64,000 nucleotides of DNA, from contig DAHVAR010000123.1 of assembly GCA_027314515.1 (NCBI GenBank), positions 39,546 to 103,545 of the forward strand, given 5' to 3'. The notes beneath the pieces are model-generated. The model was given only the letters and a program-made list of their open reading frames with translations, searched no databases and was not told the origin of the DNA. Within the stretch, counting starts at the first letter, position 1. The number at the start of each line of letters is the position of its first letter. Position numbers and translations under genes: made by a program. This DNA comes from Actinomycetota bacterium (GTDB lineage: Bacteria; Actinomycetota; Actinomycetes; Streptosporangiales; Streptosporangiaceae). Shown piece after piece: positions 1 to 8,482 of this stretch.

Positions 1-339
1 CACCGCCACCAGCCACCACGGAATGATGGCGCGCACCGCCAGGGCGATCACGGTGGCGGCGATGTAGAGCCGGTCGGCAGCCGGGTCGAGGAACTGGCCG
101 AGCCTGCTCTGCTGATTGAGCGCCCTGGCGATCTTGCCGTCCAGCCAGTCCGATACCCCGGAAGCGATCAGCAGGCCGACCGCCCACCAGTCGGCCGCCG
201 GCTCCCGCAGGCCGAGCACTAGCCACAGGAACACCGGGACGCCGAGCAACCTGGCCACGCTGATGAGGTTCGGGATCGTCCAGATCCGCTCCGTGGGCTT
301 GGCCGTGTAACCGTGCTGTGTGGTCATCGGCTGGGTCAT
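1..339 (-). CDS. CDP-alcohol phosphatidyltransferase, 3' end cut by window edge
   Basis: Membrane phospholipid-synthesis enzyme that would transfer a phosphatidyl group from CDP-diacylglycerol to an alcohol such as glycerol phosphate or inositol phosphate. About 113 residues are visible. The family signature D-x2-DG-x2-AR-x8-G-x3-D-x3-D is complete (DWLDGKIAR, then G, D, D), so the metal and CDP site is intact, and hydrophobic segments flank it. The start at 339 follows a GGGAGG box very closely; a second in-frame ATG at 327 is also possible. It diverges from the lipoprotein gene. Which alcohol is used cannot be told from the fragment. The family call is firm; the C-terminal half lies outside the window. 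Confidence 0.88.
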   Translation of the reverse strand, partial: MTQPMTTQHGYTAKPTERIWTIPNLISVARLLGVPVFLWLVLGLREPAADWWAVGLLIASGVSDWLDGKIARALNQQSRLGQFLDPAADRLYIAATVIALAVRAIIPWWLVAV

Positions 340-425
340 CGGCCTCCCTCTGGCACGACCCTACCCTGCCGCGCCTCACCGGCCCGCGCCCGAGGGTGCA
401 CACTGGCGCAGTGCGGATAGGCCGG

Positions 426-1856
426 ATGCGAGCTAGCCCGGCGCAGGCAAGGCCGGCGACGGCCGCCCTGCTGCTCGCGCTCACGCTCGCGCTCGGACCG
501 GCCCTGGCCGCCTGCTCCAGCTCCGGGCAATCCGGCCAGGCGCGCACGCCTGCTGCTGGCCGACCCGCGGCCAGCGGGCCGGCTGCCAGCCCGGCCACAT
601 CTGCCGCACCCGCGACGAACTGGCTCCAGTATCACGCGAACGCGGCCCGGACCGGCGCCGTGCCTGGCCTCCCGGCCGCCGGCCGCCTCTCGCTGGCCTG
701 GTCACGCCGGCTCGACGGCGCCGTCTACGGCCAGCCGCTAGTCATCGGCGGCACGGTCATCGCCGCGACCGAGGCGGACGAGGTCTACGGCCTGGACCTG
801 GCTACCGGAGCGGTCCGCTGGCGCACCACGGTCGGCAGGCCGGCTGCAGCCGGTGAGCAGCCGTGCGGCGATATCTCCCCGCTCGGCATCACCAGCACGC
901 CGGTCTACGATCCGCAGACCAGGCTGGTCTACGTGGTCGCCCAGGATGGCAGGTCCGGCCACGTTATGGCCGGGCTGCAGGTGGCCGGCGGTCACGTCCG
1001 GGTGCGCATGACGGTGCCGTCGCCGGACCACGAGCCGCTCTATGACCAGCAGCGCGGAGCGCTCGCGCTCTCCGGCGGTCACATCTACGTCGCGTTCGGC
1101 GGCCACGACGGCGACTGCGGACCGTACCGCGGCGCCGTGGTGGCCATGCCAGCCAGCGGCCACGGGCCGATCTGGCATTACCTGGTCCCGACTGGCCGGC
1201 AAGGGGGCATCTGGGCCAGCGGCGGTCCCGTGGCCGGCCCCGGCGGCAGGATCTACATCAGCACCGGGAACGGCGCGGTGGCCAGCAAGCGCTACGACGG
1301 CAGCGACTCGGTTACGGCGCTGACGGCGGCCCTGAAGCCGCTCGGCAGTTTCGCCCCGGCGGACTGGCGCACGCTCAGCGCTGCCGACGAGGACCTTGGC
1401 TCGATGTCCCCGGCCCTGCTCGGCGACGGCCGGATCTTGCAGGTTGGCAAGAGCGCGATCGGTTACCTGCTGAACGCCGCCCAGCTCGGCGGGGTCGGCG
1501 GCCAGATCGCGCAGGGCCGGGTTTGCGCGGCCTACGGCGGCGCGGCGGTCAGCGGCGAAACCGTGTACGTGCCGTGCATGACCGGCCTCGCGGCCGTCGA
1601 CACGGCCGGCAACCGGGTGCGGGTGACGTGGCGCGGCCCGGCCGGCGTCTGGGGTTCCCCGGTGATCGGCGGCGGCGCCGTGTGGGTTGCCAGCCCCGAT
1701 ACCGGCGTCCTGTACGAGCTGGCGCCCCGGACCGGGCGCGTCCGCGAGCAGATCACGGTCGCCTCGCAGCTGCCGCATTTCGTCTCCCCGGCGCTGTCCG
1801 GCGGTCTTGTCCTCCTCGGCACCATGACCGGCATAACCGCCCTATCGGGCGGCTGA
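426..1856 (+). CDS. Secreted lipoprotein with PQQ-type beta-propeller
   Basis: Predicted exported lipoprotein of 476 residues. A positively charged N-terminus and hydrophobic stretch end in a lipobox (LAAC, Cys30), followed by a low-complexity Ala/Pro/Ser linker to about residue 70. The rest has repeated propeller blades of the quinoprotein type, with blade phrases such as VYGLDLATGAVRWR, VVAMPASG and GVLYELAPRTGRV. No catalytic motif is evident, so it may be a binding or scaffold propeller at the membrane face rather than an alcohol dehydrogenase. An in-frame GTG at 411 is an alternative start. It ends 6 bases before the convergent ABC-KdpD fusion gene. Confidence 0.8.
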   Translation: MRASPAQARPATAALLLALTLALGPALAACSSSGQSGQARTPAAGRPAASGPAASPATSAAPATNWLQYHANAARTGAVPGLPAAGRLSLAWSRRLDGAVYGQPLVIGGTVIAATEADEVYGLDLATGAVRWRTTVGRPAAAGEQPCGDISPLGITSTPVYDPQTRLVYVVAQDGRSGHVMAGLQVAGGHVRVRMTVPSPDHEPLYDQQRGALALSGGHIYVAFGGHDGDCGPYRGAVVAMPASGHGPIWHYLVPTGRQGGIWASGGPVAGPGGRIYISTGNGAVASKRYDGSDSVTALTAALKPLGSFAPADWRTLSAADEDLGSMSPALLGDGRILQVGKSAIGYLLNAAQLGGVGGQIAQGRVCAAYGGAAVSGETVYVPCMTGLAAVDTAGNRVRVTWRGPAGVWGSPVIGGGAVWVASPDTGVLYELAPRTGRVREQITVASQLPHFVSPALSGGLVLLGTMTGITALSGG

Positions 1857-1862
1857 CCTAGC

Positions 1863-4800
1863 CTAGCCAGGCTCGGCGGGCAGGACGTGCACTTCCGCAT
1901 GGCGGACCAGCCTGGCCAGCTCCCGGAGCACCGGGTACCGCCCGGCCGCCTGCGCCCTGCCCAGGACCAGCTCCGTTACCTGGCGCTGCGCTGCGTAGTG
2001 CGCCAGCGCGAGGGCCGGGGACGGCCCGGTCAGCGTGACGAACTCACCGCCCAGTTGCGCGGTCATGGCCGCGTAGCCGGCCAGCAGGCTGTCGTCCCCC
2101 GCGCCGGCGGGCCGGACCGTGGCGACCCGGAAATTCCCGTCAACCTGCGCGGCCAGTGCCGCCGAGCGCCGGATCAGCGACTCCATGCCGGGCCACGGCG
2201 CGGCGCACGCCAGGATCGACGGCTGCCAGTCCGAGCCCGCCGGCCCGCCCGCCGCAGCACCGAGCGCCCCCGGCGGGAGCGTCTCAGCCGCTCCCGCCTC
2301 GCCGGCGTAGGCAGCCAGCCGCCGCTCGCCGTGCTCGGCGACGATCCGGAACGCCCGCTCTCGCTCAGCTCGCAGCGTATCGGGCGCGAAGGTGCCCTCC
2401 AGCCCGAGCGCGACCTGCTCCGGCGGCACGATCAGGCCGCGCTTCACACGGTCGATCAGGATCGACGGCGGAACGTCGACGAGCTCGATCTCGTCGGCCA
2501 GCGCGAGCAGCGCCGTCTCGTCGAGGAACACGGCGGACGCGCGATCCGGCGCGCCGCCGAGCTTGCCCAGCTGGACCGTGCCCACCACCGTGATGCCCGC
2601 TTCGGCCAGCCGCCTGGCGGCGACGAACCGGCGCTCCGCCGACGCCGTCCCGGCCGTCAGGTCGTCGACGCACGCCACCTCGGGCCGCCGCGCGAGCACC
2701 GCGGCGGTGTCCAGGGTGGCGCCGTCGCCGATCAGCTCCAGGTGCTCGAGTTCGGCGGTCACGTCCTCGCGATCCCGCGCGTCCACCGCGCCGACCACCA
2801 CGTCGCTGCCACGCGACCTGCGCCGGCTGGCCTCTTCGAGCATCGCGGTCGTTGTCCCGCAGCCCGGCGCGTAGCCGAGATAGACCCTGATCGCGCCGCG
2901 GTGGCGTGCCTGCGCTCCGCCGCCACCAGGCTCGGCCGCCGGAGCTGACCCGGCCGCGGCCTCGATGTGCAGGTGCACGCGGGGCAGTTGCCCGGCCAGG
3001 CGCTCGAGCAGGGTGCCGCGCAGCCGCTCCATCAGCCCGGCGGGCGGGGCGGCGAGCACCAGGTGCCGGGCGTTCAGTTCCTGCACGGCAGAGATGATCG
3101 CGGTGCCGGGGTCCCGGCTCTCCCTGATCAGCACCGATGCGCCGGACGCCGTCGCGGCCGCCTCCACCCGCCCGGCGAGGGCCTCGCCGCCTGCCTGGCC
3201 CAGTAGCCGCTGGCCCAGTAGCTGCTGGCCAGGTCGCTGCTGACTCAGGGCCAGCACGCAGCAGCGCGCGCCGCGCCTGCGAGCCAGCCGGACGCCCCGC
3301 TGGACAAGCGCTTCGACCTGGTCGGGCCGCCAGGCCACGACCAGTACGTCCTGCGGGCTGTGCTGGCGGGGCGCGCCGGGCGCGGAGACGCTGCTGGCGA
3401 CCAGCCGCAGCCCGATCTCGCGCAGGGCGGCGAGCCTGGCCGGCTGGAACTCGGTCGCGAGCGCCGGCCCGACCTGATCCGGCGGGTAGATGTTGCCGTG
3501 CACGAGCCGCTTACGGAGCGCCTCGGGCGATGAGTCGACGAACTGCAGCGCGTCGATGCCAGCGAGCACCTCGTCGGTGATCCGGCCCGGGGCCGGCCGG
3601 CCGGTGACGGCTGCGACGTCCTTCGCCACCCGCCCGACATCGGCCACGTCCGTCGTGCTGACCACGTGTATCCCGGCACTGCGCAGCGCTTCGATCGGCA
3701 CGCAGTGCCGGCCGAGGTCGTCGATCAGCGCGACGGCGGGCTTACGGGCGAGCACGGCCGCCAGGTCAAGCTGCCCGTCGGCAAGCGGCACGGTCTCCAG
3801 TCCGCCGAGCGCCTCGACCGTGTGCGGGCGGCCGCGGGTGTCGGCGAAGCCGATGACAACGTCCTCGCCCTGGTCGCGCAGCGCGCGGCCTTCCTTGAGC
3901 ATGGTGTACGTCGTGCCTGACCCCTGGGCGGCGCCCAGGTAGGCGGTCAGCGATCCCTTGCTGGCCGGACCGGGTGCCTCGGCGATCGTCGCGCCGATGC
4001 CCTGCTCCTCCCGCATGATCAGGCCACGGGCGGCGTCGTAGTCGTAAAGCTCGGCGTAGCGGCCCCAGTTCACCGCGACGTCGAGTTGCCGTGCCGCCTC
4101 CTCCTCGCCGAAGCTGGTGCGCAGGATGTCGGTGAAGAAACCGGCCGGCAGCGCGTCGTCCATGCTGCCGCGCAGGCTGCGGTAGATGGTCCGGACCAGT
4201 GGCGCATTCTCAAGCGACGCCCTCGCGAAGATCTCCTTGGAGTCCTGGATGCTCGCGCCGGCGAATACCCGCCCGTTCCCGGTGAGCTCGAGCCGGTCGT
4301 CGCGCAGCGCGGCGAAGCTCAGCAGGACGAGGGCGTCCACCAGCGGCAGCAGGTCGTCCACCTCGAGGCCGAGGCTGTCGGCGAGGTCCGCGAGGTCCGC
4401 CGCGCCGCCGTGCCGGGCGAGGAGGATCTCGGCCAGGCCGGACAGCCCGTCAACCGTCGCCTGCGGGAGCGGGGTGTCGCTGACCGTGCCAGCCGGCTTG
4501 GCCGCCCGCCGCTCGTCTGGCGCCGGCCGCCTGGTCATCATCCGGTAGATCTGGTCAACGAGCTCATCGAAGTCAGGCGTCCGCCGGCGGCGCGGCCGCG
4601 GCAGCGGGTTGGGCATGTCGGACATGATGCGACCGGGGTTGGTGCCGAGCACCAGGATCCGGTCAGCGAGGAGCACCGCCTCTTCGATGTTGTGCGTGAC
4701 CATGACGATGGTCTTCGTCGGGAACCTGTGCCCTTCCCACAGCTCCAGCAGCTCACCGCGAAGGTTCTCCGAGGTCAGCACGTCGAGCGCGCTGAACGGC

Positions 4801-5333
4801 TCGTCCATCAGCAGCGCCGCCGGCTCGACCACCAGCGCCCGCGCGAAGCCCACGCGCTGCCGCATGCCACCGGACAGCTCCTTGGGATAGGCCGACTCGT
4901 AGCCGTCGAGGCCGACGATGTCGATCGCGCGCAGCGCCCGCTCGGCCCGCTGGCCGGCCGCCACGCCGCGGGCCTCCAGGCCGAGTTCGACATTCTGCTG
5001 CACGGTCAGCCACGGCATCAGCGCGAAGGTCTGGAAGACCATCGCGGTTTCCCGGTTCGTGCCGGTGAGCCGCCGGCCGCGGAACCGCACCTCGCCCTCG
5101 GTGGGCGCGATCAGCCCCGCGATGCAGCGCAGCAGGGTGGACTTGCCGCTGCCGCTGCGGCCGAGAAGGGCGACGAACTCGCCCTCGGTCACCTCGAGGT
5201 TGATGTCGTCCAGTACCGGCAGCGGCCGGCCGCCCGGTCCGGCGAACGACTTGCTCAGCGACCGCACGCTGATCAGCGGCGTGGCCCGTGCCGGTTCCGC
5301 GAGGACCGTCCGGGAGGAAGCCGGCCCGGTCAT
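1863..5333 (-). CDS. ABC ATPase fused to two KdpD-sensor/USP-like units
   Basis: Single uninterrupted frame of 1156 residues. Residues 20-260 are a nitrate/sulfonate/taurine-type ABC ATPase: Walker A GRSGSGKST (58-66), signature LSGGMRQR (153-160), Walker B LLMDEP (174-179) and H-loop His214. Residues about 290-440 match the AAA-associated C-terminal domain of this ATPase class. Two tandem units follow, each like the KdpD N-terminal sensor plus a USP-like domain: 460-648 with 661-792, and 814-1005 with 1037-1153. Neither has a histidine kinase. In both KdpD P-loops the Lys is Thr (GAAQGSGTT at 467-475, GYAPGCGTT at 820-828). The ATG overlaps the permease stop (ATGA). It probably energises the permease, with the KdpD/USP part as a cytoplasmic sensor; that role is inferred. 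Confidence 0.9.
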   Translation of the reverse strand: MTGPASSRTVLAEPARATPLISVRSLSKSFAGPGGRPLPVLDDINLEVTEGEFVALLGRSGSGKSTLLRCIAGLIAPTEGEVRFRGRRLTGTNRETAMVFQTFALMPWLTVQQNVELGLEARGVAAGQRAERALRAIDIVGLDGYESAYPKELSGGMRQRVGFARALVVEPAALLMDEPFSALDVLTSENLRGELLELWEGHRFPTKTIVMVTHNIEEAVLLADRILVLGTNPGRIMSDMPNPLPRPRRRRTPDFDELVDQIYRMMTRRPAPDERRAAKPAGTVSDTPLPQATVDGLSGLAEILLARHGGAADLADLADSLGLEVDDLLPLVDALVLLSFAALRDDRLELTGNGRVFAGASIQDSKEIFARASLENAPLVRTIYRSLRGSMDDALPAGFFTDILRTSFGEEEAARQLDVAVNWGRYAELYDYDAARGLIMREEQGIGATIAEAPGPASKGSLTAYLGAAQGSGTTYTMLKEGRALRDQGEDVVIGFADTRGRPHTVEALGGLETVPLADGQLDLAAVLARKPAVALIDDLGRHCVPIEALRSAGIHVVSTTDVADVGRVAKDVAAVTGRPAPGRITDEVLAGIDALQFVDSSPEALRKRLVHGNIYPPDQVGPALATEFQPARLAALREIGLRLVASSVSAPGAPRQHSPQDVLVVAWRPDQVEALVQRGVRLARRRGARCCVLALSQQRPGQQLLGQRLLGQAGGEALAGRVEAAATASGASVLIRESRDPGTAIISAVQELNARHLVLAAPPAGLMERLRGTLLERLAGQLPRVHLHIEAAAGSAPAAEPGGGGAQARHRGAIRVYLGYAPGCGTTTAMLEEASRRRSRGSDVVVGAVDARDREDVTAELEHLELIGDGATLDTAAVLARRPEVACVDDLTAGTASAERRFVAARRLAEAGITVVGTVQLGKLGGAPDRASAVFLDETALLALADEIELVDVPPSILIDRVKRGLIVPPEQVALGLEGTFAPDTLRAERERAFRIVAEHGERRLAAYAGEAGAAETLPPGALGAAAGGPAGSDWQPSILACAAPWPGMESLIRRSAALAAQVDGNFRVATVRPAGAGDDSLLAGYAAMTAQLGGEFVTLTGPSPALALAHYAAQRQVTELVLGRAQAAGRYPVLRELARLVRHAEVHVLPAEPG

Positions 5334-7072
5334 GCCAGCGCGAATTTCGTCTCGGCCAGCATGTACATCCTGCGCCAGAGCAGCGCGTTCAGGCCGGTGA
5401 CGTAGATGGCCATCACCAGCAGCCCGGCGAACAGCTCGGGCAGGTGACCGGTGTTCAGCGCGATGAAGCTGCCCAGCCCCCTGGCGACGAGCTGCTGATG
5501 GTTGTAGCTGACGATCTCGGCCACGATCGTGGCGTTCCATGCGCCGCCGGCCGCGGTGATGGCGCCGGTCACGTAGGCCGGGAAGATGGCGGGCAGCACC
5601 AGCCGCCGCCATCGGTGCCGTCCGCGCACGCCCAGGTTGTCCATCGCTTCTTTCAGGTCAGAGGGGACCGCGCTCGCCCCGGCGATCACATTGAACAGGA
5701 CGTACCACTGCGTGCCCAGGGCCATCAGCACGATCGAACCGAAGTTCAGGCTGATGCCGAGGTCCAGGAAGATAACGATGGCGAACGGGAAGATGAAATT
5801 CGCCGGGAAGCTGGCAAGTACCTGCACGATCGGCTGCATGAACTGGGCGACCCGCGGGTTGAAGCCGATCCATACCCCGACCGGAACCCAGATCAGCGAC
5901 GACACCGTCACGACGATTACCACGCGCAGGAAGGTCAGGAAGCCGTCGGCGAAGGCGGTCCCGAATACTGCCAGGCCGCTGCTGCCGGTCGCGATGTAGG
6001 CCAGCATGCTGTACAGGCCGTAACCGAGGGCCACGCTGACCGCGACCGTGAATGCCACGTCGGCCGCCCGGCGGCGGGACGCGCTGCCGGCCAGGCTCTG
6101 GTCCTCGATGCCGGTGGCCCTGGCCATGAGAGCGTTGACCGGCTCGGCCAGCGTTCGCCGGCCGCGTCCGAGGACGGCCGGCCAGCTGGACCGGCGCAGC
6201 GCGTCGAGCACAAGCGACGTGGCCCGCGGGCCGGCCTGCGACTGCTCGACCCGGAATTTCTCCACGTAAGCGACCAGCGGCCGCCAGAAGAAGAAGTTGA
6301 CCACCAGGATTATGACGATCATGGTGAGGATGCCCCACACCACGGCGTCGAGCCTGCCCTCCCGCTCCGCGACTCCGACGTAGGAGCCAACCCCGGGCAG
6401 CGTGTATCTCCGGTCGCCCACCGTGATCAGCTCGGACGCGGTCAGGAAGAACCAGCTGCCGCCGAAGCTCATCATCCCGTTCCAGACCAGGCCGATCGCG
6501 CCGCCGGGCACGTCCACCGTCCAGAACCGCTTCCACCGGGAGAGCCCCATCAGCTTGCTGGCCTCGTCGAATTCGCCCGGCTGGCTGATCAGCGAATGGT
6601 AGAAGGAAAACGTAATGTTCCACGCTTGCGAGGTGAATACAGCAAATATCGCCGCGCACTCCAGCCCGATCTCGGATCCTGGGAAGAGCGCGACGAAGAA
6701 GGTGACTGTCACCGCCAGGAAGCCCAGCACCGGGACGGACTGCAGGATGTCCAGCGCCGGGATCAGCACGCGCCGCCAGCGCCTGCTGCGCGCCGCCAGG
6801 TACGCGTAGCCCAGGCTGAAGGCGTAGGCGAAGACCAACGCGATGAACATGCGCAGCAGGCTGCGAGCCGCGTAATAGGGCAGGTTCGCCGGCGCGAGGC
6901 TGATGGTCGCAGCATGCCGAACCGGGGCCCTTGCCCCGGCGCCGACCCGTACCGCCGCGTAAATCAGCAGCAGCACGCCGATGCCGATGGTTAGGTCGAG
7001 CGGCCGGAATCTCAGCCTGTCGAGCGTCTCCCGGCTCGGGAAGGTAGGGGTCACCGCCACGAGACCAATCAT
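5330..7072 (-). CDS. Duplicated ABC permease (two fused permease domains)
   Basis: Integral membrane protein of about 580 residues with two binding-protein-dependent transport permease domains in one chain. Each half has several transmembrane segments and an EAA-like cytoplasmic loop (EFDEASKLMGLSRWKRFWTVDVPGG in part in the first half, DLKEAMDNLGVRGRHRWRR in the second). This matches the anion-type duplicated permease that pairs with AAA-associated-domain ATPases, usually without a neighbouring binding protein; none is present here either. Its stop overlaps the ATPase start by 4 bases, so the pair is translationally coupled. The start is uncertain because no clear ribosome site precedes 7072. 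The substrate is unknown; polyamine, potassium or an anion are all possible. Confidence 0.88.
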   Translation of the reverse strand: MIGLVAVTPTFPSRETLDRLRFRPLDLTIGIGVLLLIYAAVRVGAGARAPVRHAATISLAPANLPYYAARSLLRMFIALVFAYAFSLGYAYLAARSRRWRRVLIPALDILQSVPVLGFLAVTVTFFVALFPGSEIGLECAAIFAVFTSQAWNITFSFYHSLISQPGEFDEASKLMGLSRWKRFWTVDVPGGAIGLVWNGMMSFGGSWFFLTASELITVGDRRYTLPGVGSYVGVAEREGRLDAVVWGILTMIVIILVVNFFFWRPLVAYVEKFRVEQSQAGPRATSLVLDALRRSSWPAVLGRGRRTLAEPVNALMARATGIEDQSLAGSASRRRAADVAFTVAVSVALGYGLYSMLAYIATGSSGLAVFGTAFADGFLTFLRVVIVVTVSSLIWVPVGVWIGFNPRVAQFMQPIVQVLASFPANFIFPFAIVIFLDLGISLNFGSIVLMALGTQWYVLFNVIAGASAVPSDLKEAMDNLGVRGRHRWRRLVLPAIFPAYVTGAITAAGGAWNATIVAEIVSYNHQQLVARGLGSFIALNTGHLPELFAGLLVMAIYVTGLNALLWRRMYMLAETKFALA

Positions 7073-7148
7073 GCAGGCCTTGCGGCTCGCGCGCGGGCTG
7101 CGCCCCGGCCGGCCGGCGGCGGCGAGGCCAGCGGCTTGAGGCCAGCGG

Positions 7149-7421
7149 CTATGAGGCGCCCTGGCACCGGGCCGCGATGAACGCCGCGAGCGTGCCAAGC
7201 GTTTCCAGCGCGTCCAGGTTGAGGTCCTCGGCAGCGACGTCCACCCCGTACCGGCGCTGCACCTGCCGGATCAGCAGCGTGCCGGCCAGTGAGTCGAGGC
7301 CGACGCCGGCCCCGAAGAGGCGCACCCCGTCCGGCGCGCCCAGCAACTCCGGACGCCCGGTCACCTGCGCGAGCATCCCGCGCAGCTCGTCAGCGACCGC
7401 GCTGACCTGCTCGGTGCTCAC
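7149..7421 (-). CDS. Acyl carrier protein
   Basis: 90-residue carrier protein with the phosphopantetheine attachment motif GLDSL in the context LFGAGVGLDSLAGTLLIRQV; the Ser would carry the 4'-phosphopantetheine arm. The length and helical pattern fit a stand-alone ACP. The GTG start overlaps the stop of the upstream FkbH-like gene (GTGA), so the two are co-translated. Its partner is probably the FkbH-like protein, since that family classically loads small acyl groups on dedicated ACPs. It lies 76 bases upstream of the duplicated permease and is likely in the same transcript. No ketosynthase or NRPS module is nearby, which makes a stand-alone acyl-donor role more likely than chain elongation. 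Confidence 0.85.
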   Translation of the reverse strand: MSTEQVSAVADELRGMLAQVTGRPELLGAPDGVRLFGAGVGLDSLAGTLLIRQVQRRYGVDVAAEDLNLDALETLGTLAAFIAARCQGAS

Positions 7422-8482
7422 TCGACGGTCACCCAGTCCGGCAGCCACGGCAACTCGCCGGTCAGCGACCTGGAGAAGACCGCGCGGCCATCCGCTGCCA
7501 CGCTGGCCGGCTCGGCCCGCAGCCCGGCAGTGGCGAGCGCCAGCCGCATGGGCACGTTGCGCTCGCTGACCAGGCACGGAATCCGCAGTTCGGCGGCCCC
7601 GTCCGCGACGGCTGACCGGCACAGCCAGGCCAGCAGCGCATCCAGCACCCCCCGGCCGAGCGCACGGCACGACATCATGATCAACGGCACGGTCACCGCC
7701 ACGGACACGGCGGGAACGGGCGCTGCCAGCCCGCCGCTGGCACCGTTCCCGGTGGTAATCGCGGCGCCGACGAGGCCATCGTCGCCGAAGTCGTCCGCCA
7801 GCCGCACAGTGATCACGGTGTACTCAGGCGCGGCGAGCAGGCCGGCCAGATCGGCCTGCGTCAGCGGCCGGCCAGCGGAGTTGAGCTGATGGGTGCGGAT
7901 CGATAGCTCATGCAGCCGGGGCAGGTCACCCGGCCCGGCCGGGCCGATGGTGATCCTGGTGCCGGCCTGCCGCAGGAAGTCGTCACGGCTCCTGCCGAAC
8001 TGCGCCGCGGCAGCCTGGCGGTGGCGGCGCTCGGCGTACAGCTGGCTACGGCGGCGCGCCTCGGCCGTGATCACCGCCGGGCTGAACTGCGGCCAGTCCG
8101 GCGCTTCCGCGGCCTCGTCCGGGGTCAGCACCAGGACGTCAGGCAGCCGGGCGGCTACCTCGGCCCGCTCGAGCATGTCGTCGTCGACGAACGCGATCGC
8201 GTCCGGCGCCAGGCTCAGGCCGGCCGCGATCCGGGCGATCGCGTCGGCCTTGCTCTCCCAGCCGCACTCCACCGCGGCGAAGTCCGCGCCGGTCTGCTGC
8301 CGCACGTAGGCAGCGGCGGCCGGCGGGTTGCGGCTGGCCAGGGCGTTCAGGATGCCGCGCGCGGCGAGCTGGTGCAGCACGCCGGTCAGCTGCCGGTCGG
8401 CGGCCGGCGGCTCAGCGCCGGATTCCAGGTAGACGCCGGCCAGCAGGGTGTTGTCGATATCCCAGACCACGCACTTGATCAC
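7418..8482 (-). CDS. FkbH-like HAD-IIIC protein with C-terminal GNAT-like half
   Basis: 354 residues. The N-terminal half is HAD subfamily IIIC: motif I WDIDNTLLAG (residues 7-16) and the downstream acidic motif FVDDDMLERAEV. The C-terminal half resembles the acyltransferase-like domain of FkbH proteins (ITIGPAGPGDLPRLHELSIRT in outline, HQLNSAG). FkbH enzymes make glyceryl-ACP or related acyl-ACP from phosphorylated three-carbon units. Here the usual CSKN motif reads ASRN (residues 49-52), so the acyl-accepting Cys appears missing and the chemistry may differ. It is coupled by 4-base overlaps to the GNAT gene upstream and the ACP downstream. The family call is good; the substrate is unknown. 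Confidence 0.82.
   Translation of the reverse strand: MIKCVVWDIDNTLLAGVYLESGAEPPAADRQLTGVLHQLAARGILNALASRNPPAAAAYVRQQTGADFAAVECGWESKADAIARIAAGLSLAPDAIAFVDDDMLERAEVAARLPDVLVLTPDEAAEAPDWPQFSPAVITAEARRRSQLYAERRHRQAAAAQFGRSRDDFLRQAGTRITIGPAGPGDLPRLHELSIRTHQLNSAGRPLTQADLAGLLAAPEYTVITVRLADDFGDDGLVGAAITTGNGASGGLAAPVPAVSVAVTVPLIMMSCRALGRGVLDALLAWLCRSAVADGAAELRIPCLVSERNVPMRLALATAGLRAEPASVAADGRAVFSRSLTGELPWLPDWVTVE

Noticed and set aside
738..1778. Long minus-strand frame opposite the PQQ lipoprotein gene
   Set aside because: It is a high-GC antisense shadow of a real propeller gene; it has Arg/Ala/Gly-rich composition and no recognisable domain.
1887..2948. Plus-strand frames opposite the ABC-KdpD fusion
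   Set aside because: The minus-strand frame has clear domains throughout; the opposite frames are Arg/Pro-rich shadows.
5334..5612. 93 extra N-terminal residues in the open frame ahead of the ABC ATPase
   Set aside because: They lie within the permease gene in another frame and are Arg/His-rich; the ATG at 5333 overlaps the permease stop and matches the ATPase N-terminus.
4086..6994. Long plus-strand frames of 400-570 residues opposite the transporter genes
   Set aside because: Composition is rich in Arg/Gln/His/Asp/Gly with no domain, typical of antisense frames in GC-rich DNA.
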